A program made the translations under genes and the position numbers. 64,000 nt of DNA from Mercurialis annua (Eukaryota; Streptophyta; Magnoliopsida; Malpighiales; Euphorbiaceae): assembly GCF_937616625.2 (NCBI RefSeq), contig NC_065570.1:12658001-12722000 (forward strand), read 5' to 3'. The notes under the pieces are model-generated. The model saw only the letters and a program-made list of their open reading frames with translations, did no database searches and was not told the DNA's origin. Every line of letters begins with the position of its first letter. Positions within the stretch are counted from its first letter, which is position 1. Positions 35,320 to 47,883 of the stretch are shown here, piece by piece.

Positions 35320-35600
35320 ATTAGTTTTTTTTTGTGATATCTTTATTACAGAGATTGTCTTTCTATACGAAAGTTGTTGTCCTTTCTATATGAAAGCAGT
35401 TATGTAATTTTTATTTTCAAATTGTAAGGCAATCTGCGAATCAAGGTTTTACATTTTCTTCCATGTCTGGTCATTAGAAATAGTTATGCCTTTCTAAATT
35501 CTTACACTAGTAACTGTTTAATATTAATGGAAGATTATTTGATTGTCAAAAAAGATATAGGTTTGGTTTTCTGAAAGTGGAAGCATGCATAATTTAAAAA
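35320..35600. other. Intergenic AT-rich sequence
   Basis: Nothing recognised between the LTR and the next MITE. Confidence 0.3.
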
Positions 35601-35876
35601 GGAAAAAAGGTCATGTATGCTCCTAAGGTTTGATTTTAGGATCAAGTAAGCCCTCAACGTCCGAAAAGGTCCAAATATGCCCTTAACGTCTTAAAGTTTT
35701 GACAACCAGATCCCTAATTTTGACGCATAAATGATACATTAAGGGCCCGATTGTCCAAATCGGGGGCCTGGTTGTCAATATTTTAAGATGTTGGGGGTAT
35801 ATTTGAACCTTTTCAGACATTGATAGATTATTTGATTTTAAAGTTAAATCTTAAGGGTTTAAATAATCCTTTTCCC
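35601..35876. mobile_element. MITE with long inverted arms (276 bp)
   Basis: The left arm ('gattttaggatcaagtaa' then 'aaaaggtccaaatatgccc') pairs with the right arm ('atatttgaaccttttcag' then 'gattttaaagttaaatc'). Flanks 'atttaaaaa' (35592-35600) and 'atttaagaa' (35877-35885) are a 9-bp duplication with one mismatch. This is again a Mutator-like size, although the arms are unrelated to the 17785 family. Confidence 0.75.
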
Positions 35877-35885
35877 ATTTAAGAA

Positions 35886-38339
35886 TGACCCTTCATCTCA
35901 TCTATAGTCTCATAGCTAAAAACTAAAAAGAAAATTAAGATGTCATCATGCTTCACCCCACTATCTCGCTATATTCTTCCTTCTTTAGGGCCTTCTCCTG
36001 ATTTGCATGTCGGCCACGTGTTTTGGCTTGTTGCCGTTGGTTCTTCTGTTCCTCGGATCATTCTTGATTGGATTGCTCTGCTCTATCTTTGTTGGTTGTT
36101 TTAGAGGCCAAACATAGACATGCATTCTCTCCTTAGTCAATTTGTGTTTGTTCAAATTTCATGCGTGCTGGTATCTTCCTTTATTTTCTATTTTCTATCA
36201 TTTCTTAAGTTGAAAATTTTGTGTAATATGTACTCCAAATATGTGTTTTCAACCAAATCGGATAACCGAATATAAGCCGAAGTCCAATTTCGGGCTAAAA
36301 TGACTTGAACGAACCAAGAGACACACAAAAATAACTAGATCATCAAGAATCAAAATCGGCAATCGCCCAAAGCAACAGATATTAACCAAATCAAGATATA
36401 CTAGATGTTATCTAGGGAGAATTCACTTTGAAGCGAAGGACAGATTCTGTCGGTGCTTGAAACAATTTTGTCTTCGCGACTATCAAAAAAATCAGAAAAT
36501 GTTACAAAATTTATCGCCGCAAAAGCCAAAGGGTCAACAGGTCAACCCTGGAATTAAAAATGGGCAATCCTGAGCCAAATCCGGTTTTCCGAAAACAAAC
36601 AAAGGTATTTTTCTTCTTCTTCATTTTAATTGGCTTCCTCCATGCGGGATTAATCGTATTCTGGGCCGGAGCAATGAACCTTTTATTAATTATTTATTAA
36701 TTATTAAAAGTGATTAAATTAAGTGAATTTTCTATGGGAAATAAGAGAAACATAGTGGTTCTCCAATGAGATCTCATCGAACATACAAAAAACACAAGAA
36801 ATCTTCACGCCCATTAACTTTTTAATGAAAACATAACAAAAATATATACTCGAATTAAAAAATAATAATTTTTCACTTCAAAAACGTAAATTTCTGTCTT
36901 CTCACCCCAATAACTAAACTGGGGGAAAAGAGAGGTGAAAAAAAAAAGTTTATTCCTCTCTTTAAATCCCATTGAGTTATTCATATATGAACTCAATGAA
37001 ATTAGTTGCACATATTTATTAATCTTCATTAGTTGAATGTGGCTGCAGTCTTACTTTCATGACAAGGCAAGCCTAGACTCTAAAACAACATCAAATAATT
37101 CAAGTTAAAAATTGGTTATTTTATACACGGACGAAGAGACAATGATTGCTCCTATCTCATAATTAGACATGTAAGATCCATGTTAGATTCTTGTAGTTAA
37201 CAAGTGACAAGAGATGCTACTTCTGTCAATTAGCATGGGTAATATGAATGTATAGTCAAATTTAAAATACCCTTTAGAATATTTTAGAAGCCAAGACAAT
37301 AAAGCAAGAATGGTAAAAAAAATTATCAACTGGGTTCTACATTCAGTTCAAATCGAATTGAATAAAATCGAATTAAAATTTAAGTTTTTTTTATATTAAA
37401 GCAAATTGAATATAAAAATTAACTCTTTTTTTTTCATTTAAGATGTTCCATTTTTTTTACAATGTCCCATTTAAAATGTTCATTTTATATTTGTAATATT
37501 CTTTTTAATTTAAACTTTTTCTTGTATCTTTTTTATTTTGATGTTTGAACACAATTTATAAAATGACTAATTACTAAATAAAATTTTAAAACAAATAATA
37601 ATGATGATATCAAAATTTATAATGATCGATATGAACATCATGAGCTGTCCCGTAATAAAACCTGTTGTTGCTGATTTAGGAAAAAGAAATATTACTTTTT
37701 TCGATGTGAATTTGACACATGGGATTTCTTTAGGATCCACTCCAGCGTTTAGAAATTGGTTAATTGGTTAATTTATATTAGATAAATTGTGCATAAAGTT
37801 AAATAAAACTTCTTAAATAGAATGTTGGAAATACAGCATATACCAAAATGCGCCAAACTGCACTAGTCAATCGTTAAAAAAAGAAAATTTAAGTTGGTTT
37901 GACTATTTGATCAGGTTTATATCAAAGTTGAACTTAAAGTATTTTACTTCAAAATCAAACTAGGCCGAAAAGTCTAAATTTTTCTAATATTAAATTGAAT
38001 CGAACATAATTTATTAAACTGGTTCGATTTTTAAATAGTTTCGATTTGATACGAATTTTGCATACCAATATTATCAAACTTGGTTTCAGTGAAGGGGGAG
38101 GGTGTAGCTGGCCAACTTCTAAAATGGGACTAGTCAATTTCTGACTCTATATATATCATCACAAAGGGCCTACAATGCTTGTCCAAAAGGGCACATCTCT
38201 TGTTCTATATTTAGGCAGTCAAGTTTAGTTGATGCCAACGCATTTTCTATTCATTTTTTGAGATTTTATTGCAGTATTCCATTTTCTTTGTCTGTGCTTC
38301 CATAAGCAATATTCTGTTGTATCAGTTGTTTTTTTTTCT
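35886..38339. other. Intergenic, AT-rich; no gene recognised
   Basis: Short, scattered open frames only. 36240-36560 is somewhat richer in GC and reads like decayed repeat; I could not class it. Confidence 0.35.
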
Positions 38340-41165
38340 TCAAATATTCATTGTTAAAATAATTGATAACAATATAGGTAGAACAACTTCCGAAAGCCAA
38401 ATACCCAAACCTAGGCCTAAGGTCCAAAACGGAGATCCACGGTCTGAACTCGGATCCTGGCTAGAACACCGAGACCAAAGGGCAAACGACAGACCATCTT
38501 GACTCCGAATATGCCAAGCAGTCTCGTTACTCATAAAATTTAAACATTTGAGATAACTCTTAGATAGATAAGAAAGAACTTCTAACTAGGAGAGAGAATT
38601 AATATGAAATAGTGGGACTCGGCTCCGAGATAGGGAAAATTCCTGAAGATCTTCTTAAAAAAGATCACCTGACATAAAAAAGATCACCTGACACAACGCA
38701 TTCGCATATCACGCGTACAACAAAAACAACAATTGAATATGCCATGTCATCATATTCATAACAATCTTTATCACGTTATCAGTCTCTATAGATACCCAAA
38801 AAAAGTAATGCTCGAGGTCAATTTTTTCACACTCTTTATCGCCCTTTCTCTTCTTGTTTTTTCCTCCTACTGAAACTGACTTGACAGTCGGAGTGACGTC
38901 CCTGAATCCACTTTTGGCATCCTCCTTATGGTTCTTACATCTGTTTCAGGTGGACCTTGATGGACTTTTCAGGCCCAAAGCTCTTTTGATATTCAGTGAG
39001 ACATCACTTTGCACTCTCTCAGAGAAAAGGGATATCCTTTTCTCTTTAACCGGTTCTTCATTTATGAAATAGATTGGTTAAGAATGGAGGATACTGATTC
39101 ATCGATACGACAAATCAAGCCTTTCATGGCGGTTACAGCAGTGTGGCTAACCGGTGCAGGGTTGACGGCGCTGTTGGCAAGAACATCAGAAGAAAGCACC
39201 TTTTGCCCTCTCTTTTTGAATCATATGGGGAGTAACCTACCTTCTACCAATAGGATAAGCAACCATTACCCTTGGGAAATGCCATACAGCCCAGGCCTAT
39301 TTCTACACGATTTTTATAGCCTCTATGCACCCTGCCTCAAGGCGCATCTTTGTTCGTAACCCCAACGCCACAAATACCCTAAAGTCTTATGCTAAACTTG
39401 CCTCTAATTCCGACTAACCTCAGCTACCCACAAGTGCGACAGTTTCAACGACCATCGATACTCAAGCCGGACATGAAAGCCCTACTTTCCTTCAAATCCA
39501 AGAATACATTGAGTATCACTAGCGACATCTGGCCTCCCTCCAACAAATGCAATAAGACCTTGCACACCCCGCCACCCAAGAAATCTCCCACACTCATACA
39601 CTACCACCTGCTTACATTCCTACCTCACCGATCCACCCATCAAAAGTTTTATCAGGGACCAAGACTCGCCTTTACTACACCATTGCATCATCCAAATACA
39701 AACATAGTACACCCCTCAAGGGAAAACCTAATTTAACCTCCCAGAGAAGGAAGGACACACCATCAAAACAGAGTTGACGAGACTCGGCTGCAAGCCAAGG
39801 CGAGAGTCCCAGCAGAAAAGAGGAGACCGCCAAGGAAAGTAGATGTTGAGGAGAGTGTACATAGCACTAGGCCGATTCTGGTCTAAGGAAGGACCTGGAT
39901 CATGAGATAACTGATAGAGTAAGAACTGAGATAAATAAGATTAAAATGAAAGACAAAGCCAAAAAAACAGGCTATCTAAGACTCGAATCTCCAATTTTGG
40001 TTGCTATCAGAAAAGAACCTTTTTCATTGAATTATAAAATGCTCTATTTTGATGCCTATGATATAAAGTGTGACCCTATGACACATCTGAGTTATTTATA
40101 GGTAATAATGATGGTTTAAAACCTCTCGAAATCGGCAGTATGCAAAATTTTCCCCATCACCTTAAAAAGCCCGGCACAAATATGGTACCAGAAAGCCTTT
40201 AGAACCCATTTGTCACTTAGCATAGAGCGAAAGAAGAAATCTAGTGACTTGAATGTTATCAAAAACCGAGAGAAAGTCTGATAAAAAAATTCACTCACTT
40301 GAATAAAGAGGCCATATTAGTAGAAGATTTGAACGATGATACCACGATGTATGCCATGAAAGAAAACACCACCATGTATAGTTTTTGAGATAACTTAATT
40401 ACCAACATGGTGAAGAACTACTAGAAATTATTGAACCGAGCATGGAACTACATAACTATGGACGAGGAAAGAATTCATAAAGCGGCCGATTTGGCGGGTC
40501 AGGGATCAAAAAATTGTACACCTTTTTCCCAAATAAAAAAATAATCGTTGCAGGTGTAAAGAGCCGGGATCCAGTGCAGCTCAAAAGCCAGAGACCGGAA
40601 GGAAGTAAAGCCGGAAGATTGGGCATATATAACACTAAACACTCCCACATCACAAATCCTAATATGGATGTAATATAACGATGGACCCGTTCAATCAGAG
40701 AGGTTGAGTTACAAAGGGTACCGCAAGAAATAATGTTAGTTTCATGATGGATATGGCCACATAATAAACAAATATGGAGATTTGAAAAGGGAGATTAATC
40801 AGCTTAAGGGTTTCATTTCATAGAGAAAAACGTTCAATTCAAGCGAAGGAAGTATGTCAGAGCCTAATAACCAGAGAGAAGACGACACCTCGGCCAAAAG
40901 ACCTAATGTAGCGGGTGTATTAATACCATAGTAGGCAGTATGGCAGACTCCGAGTATAAAAGGGGAAGAAGGGAGAAGAAAACGATGGCGATGAACATCT
41001 CGGCCATGACACCATTACCCGAAGTGAGTTTTAGACCCGGAGACGGAGAGGGCATAAAATTCCCCCATCAAGATGCACTAATTATCTCGGGTTTGATTGA
41101 GAATTTTTGGCTAATGAGACAATTGATAGATAAAGGTAGTCCATGCTCCATTATTGGCTAATAGT
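38340..41165 (+). mobile_element. Degenerate Ty3/gypsy remnant: LTR-like, gag, protease start
   Basis: 38640-39060 has LTR/leader features ('gacttgacagtcggagtga' near 38880 is typical of the U5 end of plant gypsy LTRs). After it come broken gag-like frames: around 39090-39360 (MEDTDSSIRQIKPFM), a segment near 40280-40400 reading ...KEAILVEDL... with a stop in it, and at 40940-41160 a piece that resembles the protease region (FPHQDALIISGLI... IDKGSPCSIIG, where an active protease would have DTGS). Many stops and shifts; no pol. It ends beside an oppositely oriented remnant. Confidence 0.6.
40940..41161 (+). pseudogene. gag-protease junction fragment of gypsy element
   Basis: The frame reads through a Lys/Arg-rich stretch, then PEVSFRPGDGEG and FPHQDALIISGLIENFWL, ending at IDKGSPCSIIG. 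In related elements this position holds the protease catalytic aspartate (DTGSS); here it is DKGSP, so it is inactive. The frame stops right after. Confidence 0.55.
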
Positions 41166-41280
41166 ATCTTTGTAGGGATGCTTTCTTTACTATCTTTGTT
41201 GCTCCTTCGTGAAATCCACATATTCCATCGTCTATCTCCCGTAAAACATATTATCCCTCTCTTTTTGAAACACAACTGTA

Positions 41281-41541
41281 CTAGGGGCGGCTGACTGATG
41301 TCCTATACATCGTGTCGTGATAGATACCGTACATGCTAGCCGTTCTTCTGAACTTTTCCGCCTTCTTCTGGTCACTTGGGGTCTCTCTCGTTTTGAGGTA
41401 TTTTATTATTGGTTGCATCCATGGGTCTACCTCTTGTAGATAGTAGTTTGCTGATGTGTCGACCGTTAGGATGCTTATTTCTTCTCTTAGCTCCAAGAGT
41501 TGAAATTTCTCGTTCTTTTCTGAGGCCTCCTTTTCTATCAC
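41281..41541 (-). pseudogene. gypsy RNase H-integrase linker fragment
   Basis: The frame (SANYYLQEVDPWMQPIIKYLKTRETPSDQKKAEKF..., then YGIYHDTMYRTSVSRP) matches the segment before the integrase zinc finger in Tat-like gypsy polyproteins. The zinc finger and catalytic core are absent. Confidence 0.6.
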
Positions 41542-42131
41542 GTCTGCTTTGGCATTATCCTCTCTTGCTATTTTGATGATCTGCCATCTCCCTCCTATGT
41601 TTTTTTTATCTCTCTTAGCGGTTCTTTTTCTCTTTTGTGATACTTTTCCATATTTCCCTCTTTTGTGGTGAAAGTTCCCCCGTTTTGTCCTACCACCAGT
41701 TAAAAGTCGCAGTACGTTTTCAGGTATTGTGTTCTTATTTCTACTGCCTGTGCCAATCCTATCAGGAGTGCTTTGTGTTCTACAACATTGTTCATTGCTG
41801 CAAAGTCCAGGCTAATTTCGTATTCGACTCATACTTTGTGTGGCCTTTTTATGATGACGCTTGCTCATGCTCCTTTTTCGTTATTTGCCCCATCTATGTA
41901 GAGCTCCCACTGAGTGTCGGGGTCTATCTCTGTTTTTGAGTAGCTAGTTAGTTCAGCTACAAAGTCTGATAAAGCTTGTGCCTTTATTGCTTATCTTGGC
42001 TCATATTAGATGTCATTTTCTCCCAATTACACAGACCACTTAACTAGTCTTCCGGATAGCTCGGGTCTCTGGAGCGCCTATCTTAGAGGTTGGTTTGTTT
42101 GATCTACCACCAGGTGGCTTTGCAAATATAG

Positions 42132-42827
42132 CTATAGCTTTTTAACTGTGGATGTTATTGCTAGCGCCATCTTCTCGATTTCTGGGTATCTATTTTCAGC
42201 GTCTTTCATCGCGCGGCTAACGTAGTAGACCGGGAGCTGCTGCCCTCTTTCTCTTACTAGTACCATTGTTGTGGTGTCTTTGCATACCGCGATATACAAG
42301 TACAGGACTTCTGATTCTGTGGGTCTGCTCAGCAGCAATGGTTTGAGCATAAACTTTTTTAAATCTTCAAACTCCTTTTCACATTCTTTTCCCCATTTGA
42401 ACGTCTTGGTTTTTAATGTGTTGTAGACTGGGAAACACCTCTTAGCTGACAATGAGATGAATCGTCTTAATGTCGTTATTTTAGCATTCAAAATTTGGAC
42501 CTCTCATTGGTTTTTTGATGGAGTTATATCCATAATAGCTTTAATCTTTTCTGTATTTGCTTATATTCCTCTCTAAAACACCATGAATCCTTGGAACTTT
42601 TCTCCTTCCACGCCGAATGTCCACTTATCAGGGTTTATTTTCATATTGAATTTGCTGAGGACTTCCATCATAGTCTGAAGATCTCTTGGGTGGTCTTCTT
42701 CTCTTTTAATTTTTACTATCATACTATCTACGTATACTTCCATTGTTTTCCCAATTTTCTCCTTGAACATGTACTTGATCAACCGTTGATAGGTGGCTCC
42801 TGTATTTTTCAATCCGAATGGCATCAT
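42132..42827 (-). pseudogene. gypsy reverse transcriptase and RNase H remnants
   Basis: 42827-42573 has MMPFGLKNTGATYQRL and YVDSMIVK; the catalytic YVDD is changed to YVDS, so it would be inactive. 42491-42132 (second frame) has the connection/RNase H start (FKWGKECEKEFEDLK, YIAVCKDTTTMVLV). A frame break lies between, at about 42500-42570. Confidence 0.75.
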
Positions 42828-43316
42828 TATATAGCAAAACGTACTTTCATCTTTTATGAAACTTATCTTGGCTTGGTACTCCTTATTTATTGGGATTTGG
42901 TTATATCCTTATGCCATGTACACTAAGCTGTAGAGTTTGTATGCATGCGGTGACACCCACTAGTTGATCAATGTTTGGCAACGGAAAACAATCCTTAGGG
43001 CAGGCTTTATTAAGGTCTATGAAATTCACGCACATATAGAACTTTTCATTGGCTTTTGTGACCAGCACAATGTTGGCTAACCATTCTGGGTATTTGATGG
43101 GCTTGATCCCAGCGTCTTACAGTTTCTCGACCTACTTCGCGATTTCCTTTTGTCGTTCTTTCAAATGTCTCTATTTCTTCTATTTAACGAGCTTTATCGT
43201 TGGATCCACGTTCAACTCATGACAAGTGATCCCGAGACCTACTCCTCTCTGAAGCTTTAGTTGTGAAGGTCGTTTGAAGCTTATTGAGTACCTCTTTAAT
43301 GGCCTCCTTCGTGGGC

Positions 43317-43980
43317 TTAGAAACTCCAGTCTCGAGTTTTACCAGTTTTCTTAGGCAGACTTCCCAATTCTTTGTATCTTCCGACTGCTCCCGACATGGG
43401 TTCTTTGCATGGGAGGTTAAGTATCTCGTCTATCGGTAGGAGTTCCGCCATGGCAGCTCTGTGGCATGCTTCTTTCTCTTTCAAATTTCTAACTATCACG
43501 AGCGTTCCGTTTGTTGTTGGCAGCATCATCCTCTGGTTTTTGATATTGATTTCTGCTCCCGACTTGTACAAAAATGGTCGTCCTAGTATCAGATTGTATG
43601 GTAATTTCCTATCTACTATGTGGAACAGGGTGGCGATTGTTTTTCCCTTTTTCGGCATTGCTCGTGAGTAGTAGTCGAATGATGGTAGTGCTCATCGAGT
43701 GCAGCCTTGCTCCTCCTGTTCCTCTCACTTAGTTCGACTGCAATCTTATCCTAATCATGCTCTCACCTGAGCTCTTATAAGCGTCCCATGTTACAATACT
43801 GATCGCTGCTCCGGGGTCTACAATTATCCCGTCTTTCTCCCTTCTCCTTCTGCTTCGATCATCAACAACTCCCTGCCTGTTTCTCTTTGCTCGCCTATGC
43901 ATATGTGATATATTGTTAATGGTGCCATTTGTTGGCTCCATTTGTATCGCTTGAAGGGTACTTCTGCATCCGCTTCCCAT
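43317..43980 (-). pseudogene. gypsy aspartic protease region, broken
   Basis: In one frame the active-site segment reads VDPGAAISIVTWDAYK, equivalent to VDTGSS-type sites but with Thr replaced by Pro. After a frame change at about 43660-43730, the flap and C-terminal part follow (YNLILGRPFLYKSGAEI). The protein would cut the gag-pol polyprotein. Inactive by motif and frame. Confidence 0.65.
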
Positions 43981-44332
43981 TGTCTTTTGGTTGTGCGCGG
44001 TTTTTGGGATGTTTTCATGCGGTTTGTTTCTTGGTTGGTTGGTGGTGTGGGTATTTTATGGTTCTGTCGGTCATTTCCGTTTTCATCAAAATAATTTTTA
44101 TGAGAATTTCGTTCCCATAGACGGCACCAAATGATGGATCTGACAACGTATGAGCGGCTGGTCACGTATCCGGTTGTCTGGTTCTTCCTGAAAGACGAAG
44201 AGGGAGATGGATTTTGGGCTCGGGCTCCGGGTCCACTTGAATACTTAAGTCAGTAAGGGTATAACGGAATATGAAGTATGTATTAGTTATAACGAATAAT
44301 ATACGTATCACTGAGAGTGGCTTTTGACCCTG

Positions 44333-44340
44333 TATTTATA
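44333..44340 (-). promoter_or_regulatory. TATA box of the gypsy 5' LTR
   Basis: 'tataaata' on the minus strand, about 190 bp upstream of the presumed LTR end, is the likely core promoter for the element transcript. Confidence 0.5.
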
Positions 44341-44657
44341 GGCAAACGTGGGAGCCCTTTCTTCTTTTGGTAGTATGGGATTTTATGGTATTCCATTAGT
44401 AATAGTAAGGCATAAGTAACAAAAGAAACCCTTCAAATTATTCAGAATCAGCACATAAGTTTTTTTAATTTTTTTTTCCAACCAATTGGACTCTTAATGT
44501 TTTAAAATGATGCAAATATAGGTTACGCTTGATAAAAACCACACAAATAACTATAAATATGAGGTATTAAGTGTTTCAAAATAAACTAAAAAGGTTTCAA
44601 TGCTCATTTAAAGAATTTGTTTTCAACGTTTGAAAATATTAAAAAATTATATTTTTT

Positions 44658-45037
44658 GGCCTAATTACTTGAAAACCACCCACCTTATAACTTTTTTTCA
44701 TTTATACCACTACCTAGGAAAATTTTCAATTGTACCCTATTTTTGATTTTTATGTTTCATCTCTACCCTAATGAGTTGAATTGACCTATTTTTTTTAAAA
44801 AGAGTTTAAATTAGTCCTTCATTTTTAACTTATATTCTAATTAAACGTTAATGTTAATCATTTATGTATCTTGTTTTTAATATTTTCATCTTTAAATTAA
44901 TTAAATTATCAAACAATTTACTTTTGGGGTACAAACGAAACATAAAAATCGAAGATATGGTACAATTGAAAATTTTCCTAGGTCATTGTATAAATGCAAA
45001 AAAGTTACAAGGTGAGTGGTTTTTAAGTAATTAGGCC
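44658..45037. mobile_element. MITE with about 110-bp inverted arms (380 bp)
   Basis: The left arm starts 'ggcctaattacttgaaaacc' and the right arm ends with the complement 'tttttaagtaattaggcc'. Pairing continues through 'cctaggaaaattttcaattg' on both sides. The flanks share 'tatttttt' (44650-44657 and 45038-45045). The interior is non-coding and AT-rich. Confidence 0.8.
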
Positions 45038-45098
45038 TATTTTTTTTTTAATAACTTGGAAGGATTTTTTTAGATCTTTAGCCGTAATACTAATAGTC

Positions 45099-45397
45099 AG
45101 TGTGTTAACAACCAGACGGATCGGTCAGTCGAACCACGTAAACCGGAAACTGGCAAATGGTCTGATCCAAAACTTTAAACAGAAACCGAATTTTGCAATT
45201 AAACCAGGTTGGACCGGATCGAACCGAATTGAACCGGATCAAATCAATAAAAAACGAAAGTTGAACCGGTGAACCGGACGTTGAACCGGTAAAAACCGGT
45301 GAACTATTATTTTTTTTAGAAATTTATTATACCGGTTGTGCCGGACGTCGAACCGAAAACCGGTGGCCTCACTGGTCCGGTTTTTAGTAACTACAAG
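45099..45397. mobile_element. Diverged MITE rich in ACCGGTT
   Basis: Numerous 'aaccggt' and 'accggtt' motifs (for example 'gttgaaccggtgaaccgga'), with weakly inverted ends ('gtgttaacaacc' and 'ggtttttagtaac'). It resembles the 31553-31744 MITE. The limits are approximate. Confidence 0.5.
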
Positions 45398-45750
45398 TGA
45401 TGGTTTCAGACGAGTACTGAGATTATTGAGAACATACTAATGCTTATATATGAAAAATAGATTTACAAAAAAGAGGATAAAAATCTACTGCATTTTGCCA
45501 AAAAAAAAGGGGGGAGAACACCTCCAATTGCAACTCATTAATGAATTAAGACCCCCCTATTGCTATTGGGGCATATGATTTGTTACTAACACAATTTGAG
45601 GAATTACAACAAAAATTCCCATCTACAAATTCACCAATGGGCAGTGGCTGCTGTTCTCTAAAGCACAAACAGAAGAAGACAAATAGCAGAATGCTTCAAG
45701 CTACTCCGGTCCATATTGATCGGAAATTTATCGAGTCTTATATTTTAGGA

Positions 45751-45869
45751 TTTTGTTTCCGTTTCTAGAAAAGCTTCTGAAACTCCAAAATTCCATATCT
45801 ATAACCTATTCCTGTAAAAAAAAATATCATTTTGTCATTCTCCATTTCAGCATTTCTGTTTCCATTGCC
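45751..45869 (+). repeat. Short gene-associated repeat, copy C
   Basis: Reads 'ttttgtttccgtttctag', 'cttctgaaactccaaaat', 'ataacctattcctgtaaaa' and 'tttcagcatttctgtttcc'. It ends about 20 bp from the stop codon of the NIPP1-like gene, so it is likely within its 3' UTR. Confidence 0.65.
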
Positions 45870-45887
45870 ATGCAACATAACATTCAG

Positions 45888-47883
45888 TTAGTCGCCAAAT
45901 AGGTCATCATCGTCATCATCATTGTTCGAGCTAGAGTTATTTCCTAGTTTTTCACTCAAACCACCAATAGGCTTCTGTAGGTTATCATTATTTGGAGGAT
46001 CCAGTTTATCACCAGAAGCAACAGAAGAGTAAGCCCAGGATGAACCCAATTTCCCAGAGAATGTTTCTCCATATAGCTCATCATATATCCCACTTTTGGG
46101 AGCAGTTTTCACCTTATTTAACACTTCTTGCAGTTTAGTAGTCACTCCCCTTTGCGAAGCACTGTTTTCTTTTGCAGACGGATGTTCTTTACCTTTCGGT
46201 ATCATAGTTGTTTGTATAAGTGATTCATATTTTCCGACAAGACTTCCTTCTTTTACGCCTAATGGACCAGGCTCTGTTTCTACATCTGCACCATCTGAAA
46301 ACCCGACAACTTCAACTAGTTCTCCCCCAACTTGATCTCTAAAAACCACTCTTGCTTTCTTGATTCTTTTTGCAGCTCTGCCAGTCTGCTGTCCATTGTC
46401 GTCATCCCTTCTGCTCGATGAGATGACAGGTTTACTATTAGGATTGGTAAGGCCATAGCGATTTAAAAGAGTATTATAAGCGACAACAGCTTCTTCATCG
46501 GTTGGATCAGGAGGTGGTGGTAGATTAATCTCTGAAGGCAGTGGAGGACGTGTGAAAAGGGCAGCATTGTTCTTTCTCAATATATATGTTCGCGTTGATG
46601 CTGCAAATCGAAGAGATTGTCCCACTTCAAGTTCAACAGGGGTGTCTTTGGTTAATCTCTCATTTGCCACAAATGTACCATGTGCAGACCCCAAATCAAT
46701 TACAAATATGCTGCAGAAGTAAGAAAACACATGAATTACAAGGGATTTTTGAACTTACGAAAGCAAAAGAATTTTTCAAACAAGGATAAAAATCCTCTCC
46801 AAGTCTTATAGTTTGCTTTGTCATCAATGAAAATGGAGATACCAGAGGACAAGATTTAAAATACTGTATCCAATTGCCAATCCTAACACATAAATTGACA
46901 GACATTGTCTCCAAAAAATTAAACCCTAAATCGGAAACCTCCGAGTCTTAGAATGTATAAATGCCAAAGAAAATTCTTGTTACATAGTGAAAATCATAAG
47001 TGGAAATGAAATCAAGTGACAATATATTGACAGAGCAGGGACCGGAAGCTGTTTCAGTTCACCATTTAACTGGAACTACACATGATTCTATTATTAATTC
47101 ACGGTGACCTACAAATAAAAATTAGAATTTTCCTTAGTTGGCATAGGGTAGAATTCTTAGCTGTTCACAGTTTCTGTATCTACAGGTTCTGTGATGTTGT
47201 TGATCAATCAAGTAACTCATTTTGCATGAGGCACGGCATGAGATATTGTAGTTAAAAGTACTAATAACAAGAGGAATAAAAGCAATGTATGGATTAATAT
47301 TAAATTAACTCGAGACAAAGAATTCAATTAATCATGGTATAATTGGAATAATAAGCTCCAGCACAATTGTATAGCAAATATCAATACATAAAATCAAGAT
47401 ATAGAGCATAACTTAAAATGGAGAAAGATATGACCTTCCATTTTTATGAGGAATGACAACAGCATGTTGGCGCGAAACAGACTGATGATCAAGCACGAAA
47501 TCACACATATGAGATTGCCTCCCAAACAATTGCCTCCGTCTATCCAACTGAATTCGATCAAGAACCTCACCATCCTTCATGACATCAAGAAAATAAACTC
47601 CCGAACGAGGCTCAATTGCCCAATCTGGTGGCTGCCAACTCGACTGCCCTCCACCAATCTGGGTTACATGCTGAGTCTGCCCCACCAACGGCCCTGCCTC
47701 AAGCCCCACCGGTTTTTGTGGCACAGAGGATTGACAACGAGACTGGTTTTGCGTCACAGACGGATTTGAGACACCTTTAGAAACATGTTGTGCAGCGATT
47801 TTTGAAGTCGAATTAAAGGAGACAGAGAATGGGTCCGAAGTTTGAGCCTTCTTAAATCTGTCAAGACCCGTTCTACCATACAT
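45888..47883 (-). CDS. NIPP1-like FHA protein, nuclear PP1 regulator
   Basis: Two coding exons, 47435-47883 and 45888-46710 (minus strand, phase-2 junction inside codon 150), give 423 residues starting MYGRTGLDRFKKAQTSDPFS. The FHA domain spans about 96-200, with the phosphothreonine-binding residues visible (LFGRQ... VSRQHAVVIPHKNG... LGSAHGTFVANERL). A canonical RVxF docking motif for protein phosphatase 1 is at about 270-273 (KKARVVF). A polar tail ends in an acidic run and LFGD. This layout is that of NIPP1/PPP1R8, a nuclear PP1 regulator linked to splicing and chromatin; the plant role is less settled. The closest remembered relative is AT5G47790. On the minus strand an acceptor-like 'attatag' ends about 11 bp before the start, so a 5' UTR intron with an upstream exon near 48370-48470 is likely. 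Confidence 0.9.

Larger units (their letters stand above)
41270..44435 (-). mobile_element. Degenerate Ty3/gypsy element, gag largely deleted
   Basis: Minus strand, 5' to 3': an LTR-like piece with TATA box (about 44435-44142); the leader motif 'ggtgccgtctatggg' (44114-44128), typical of plant gypsy elements of the Tat lineage; a short gag start; protease; reverse transcriptase; RNase H; and a pre-integrase linker that ends at 41281. Only about 45-60 codons separate the gag start from the protease, so most of gag is missing. No integrase core or 3' LTR is found. Frames are broken by stops throughout. Confidence 0.75.
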
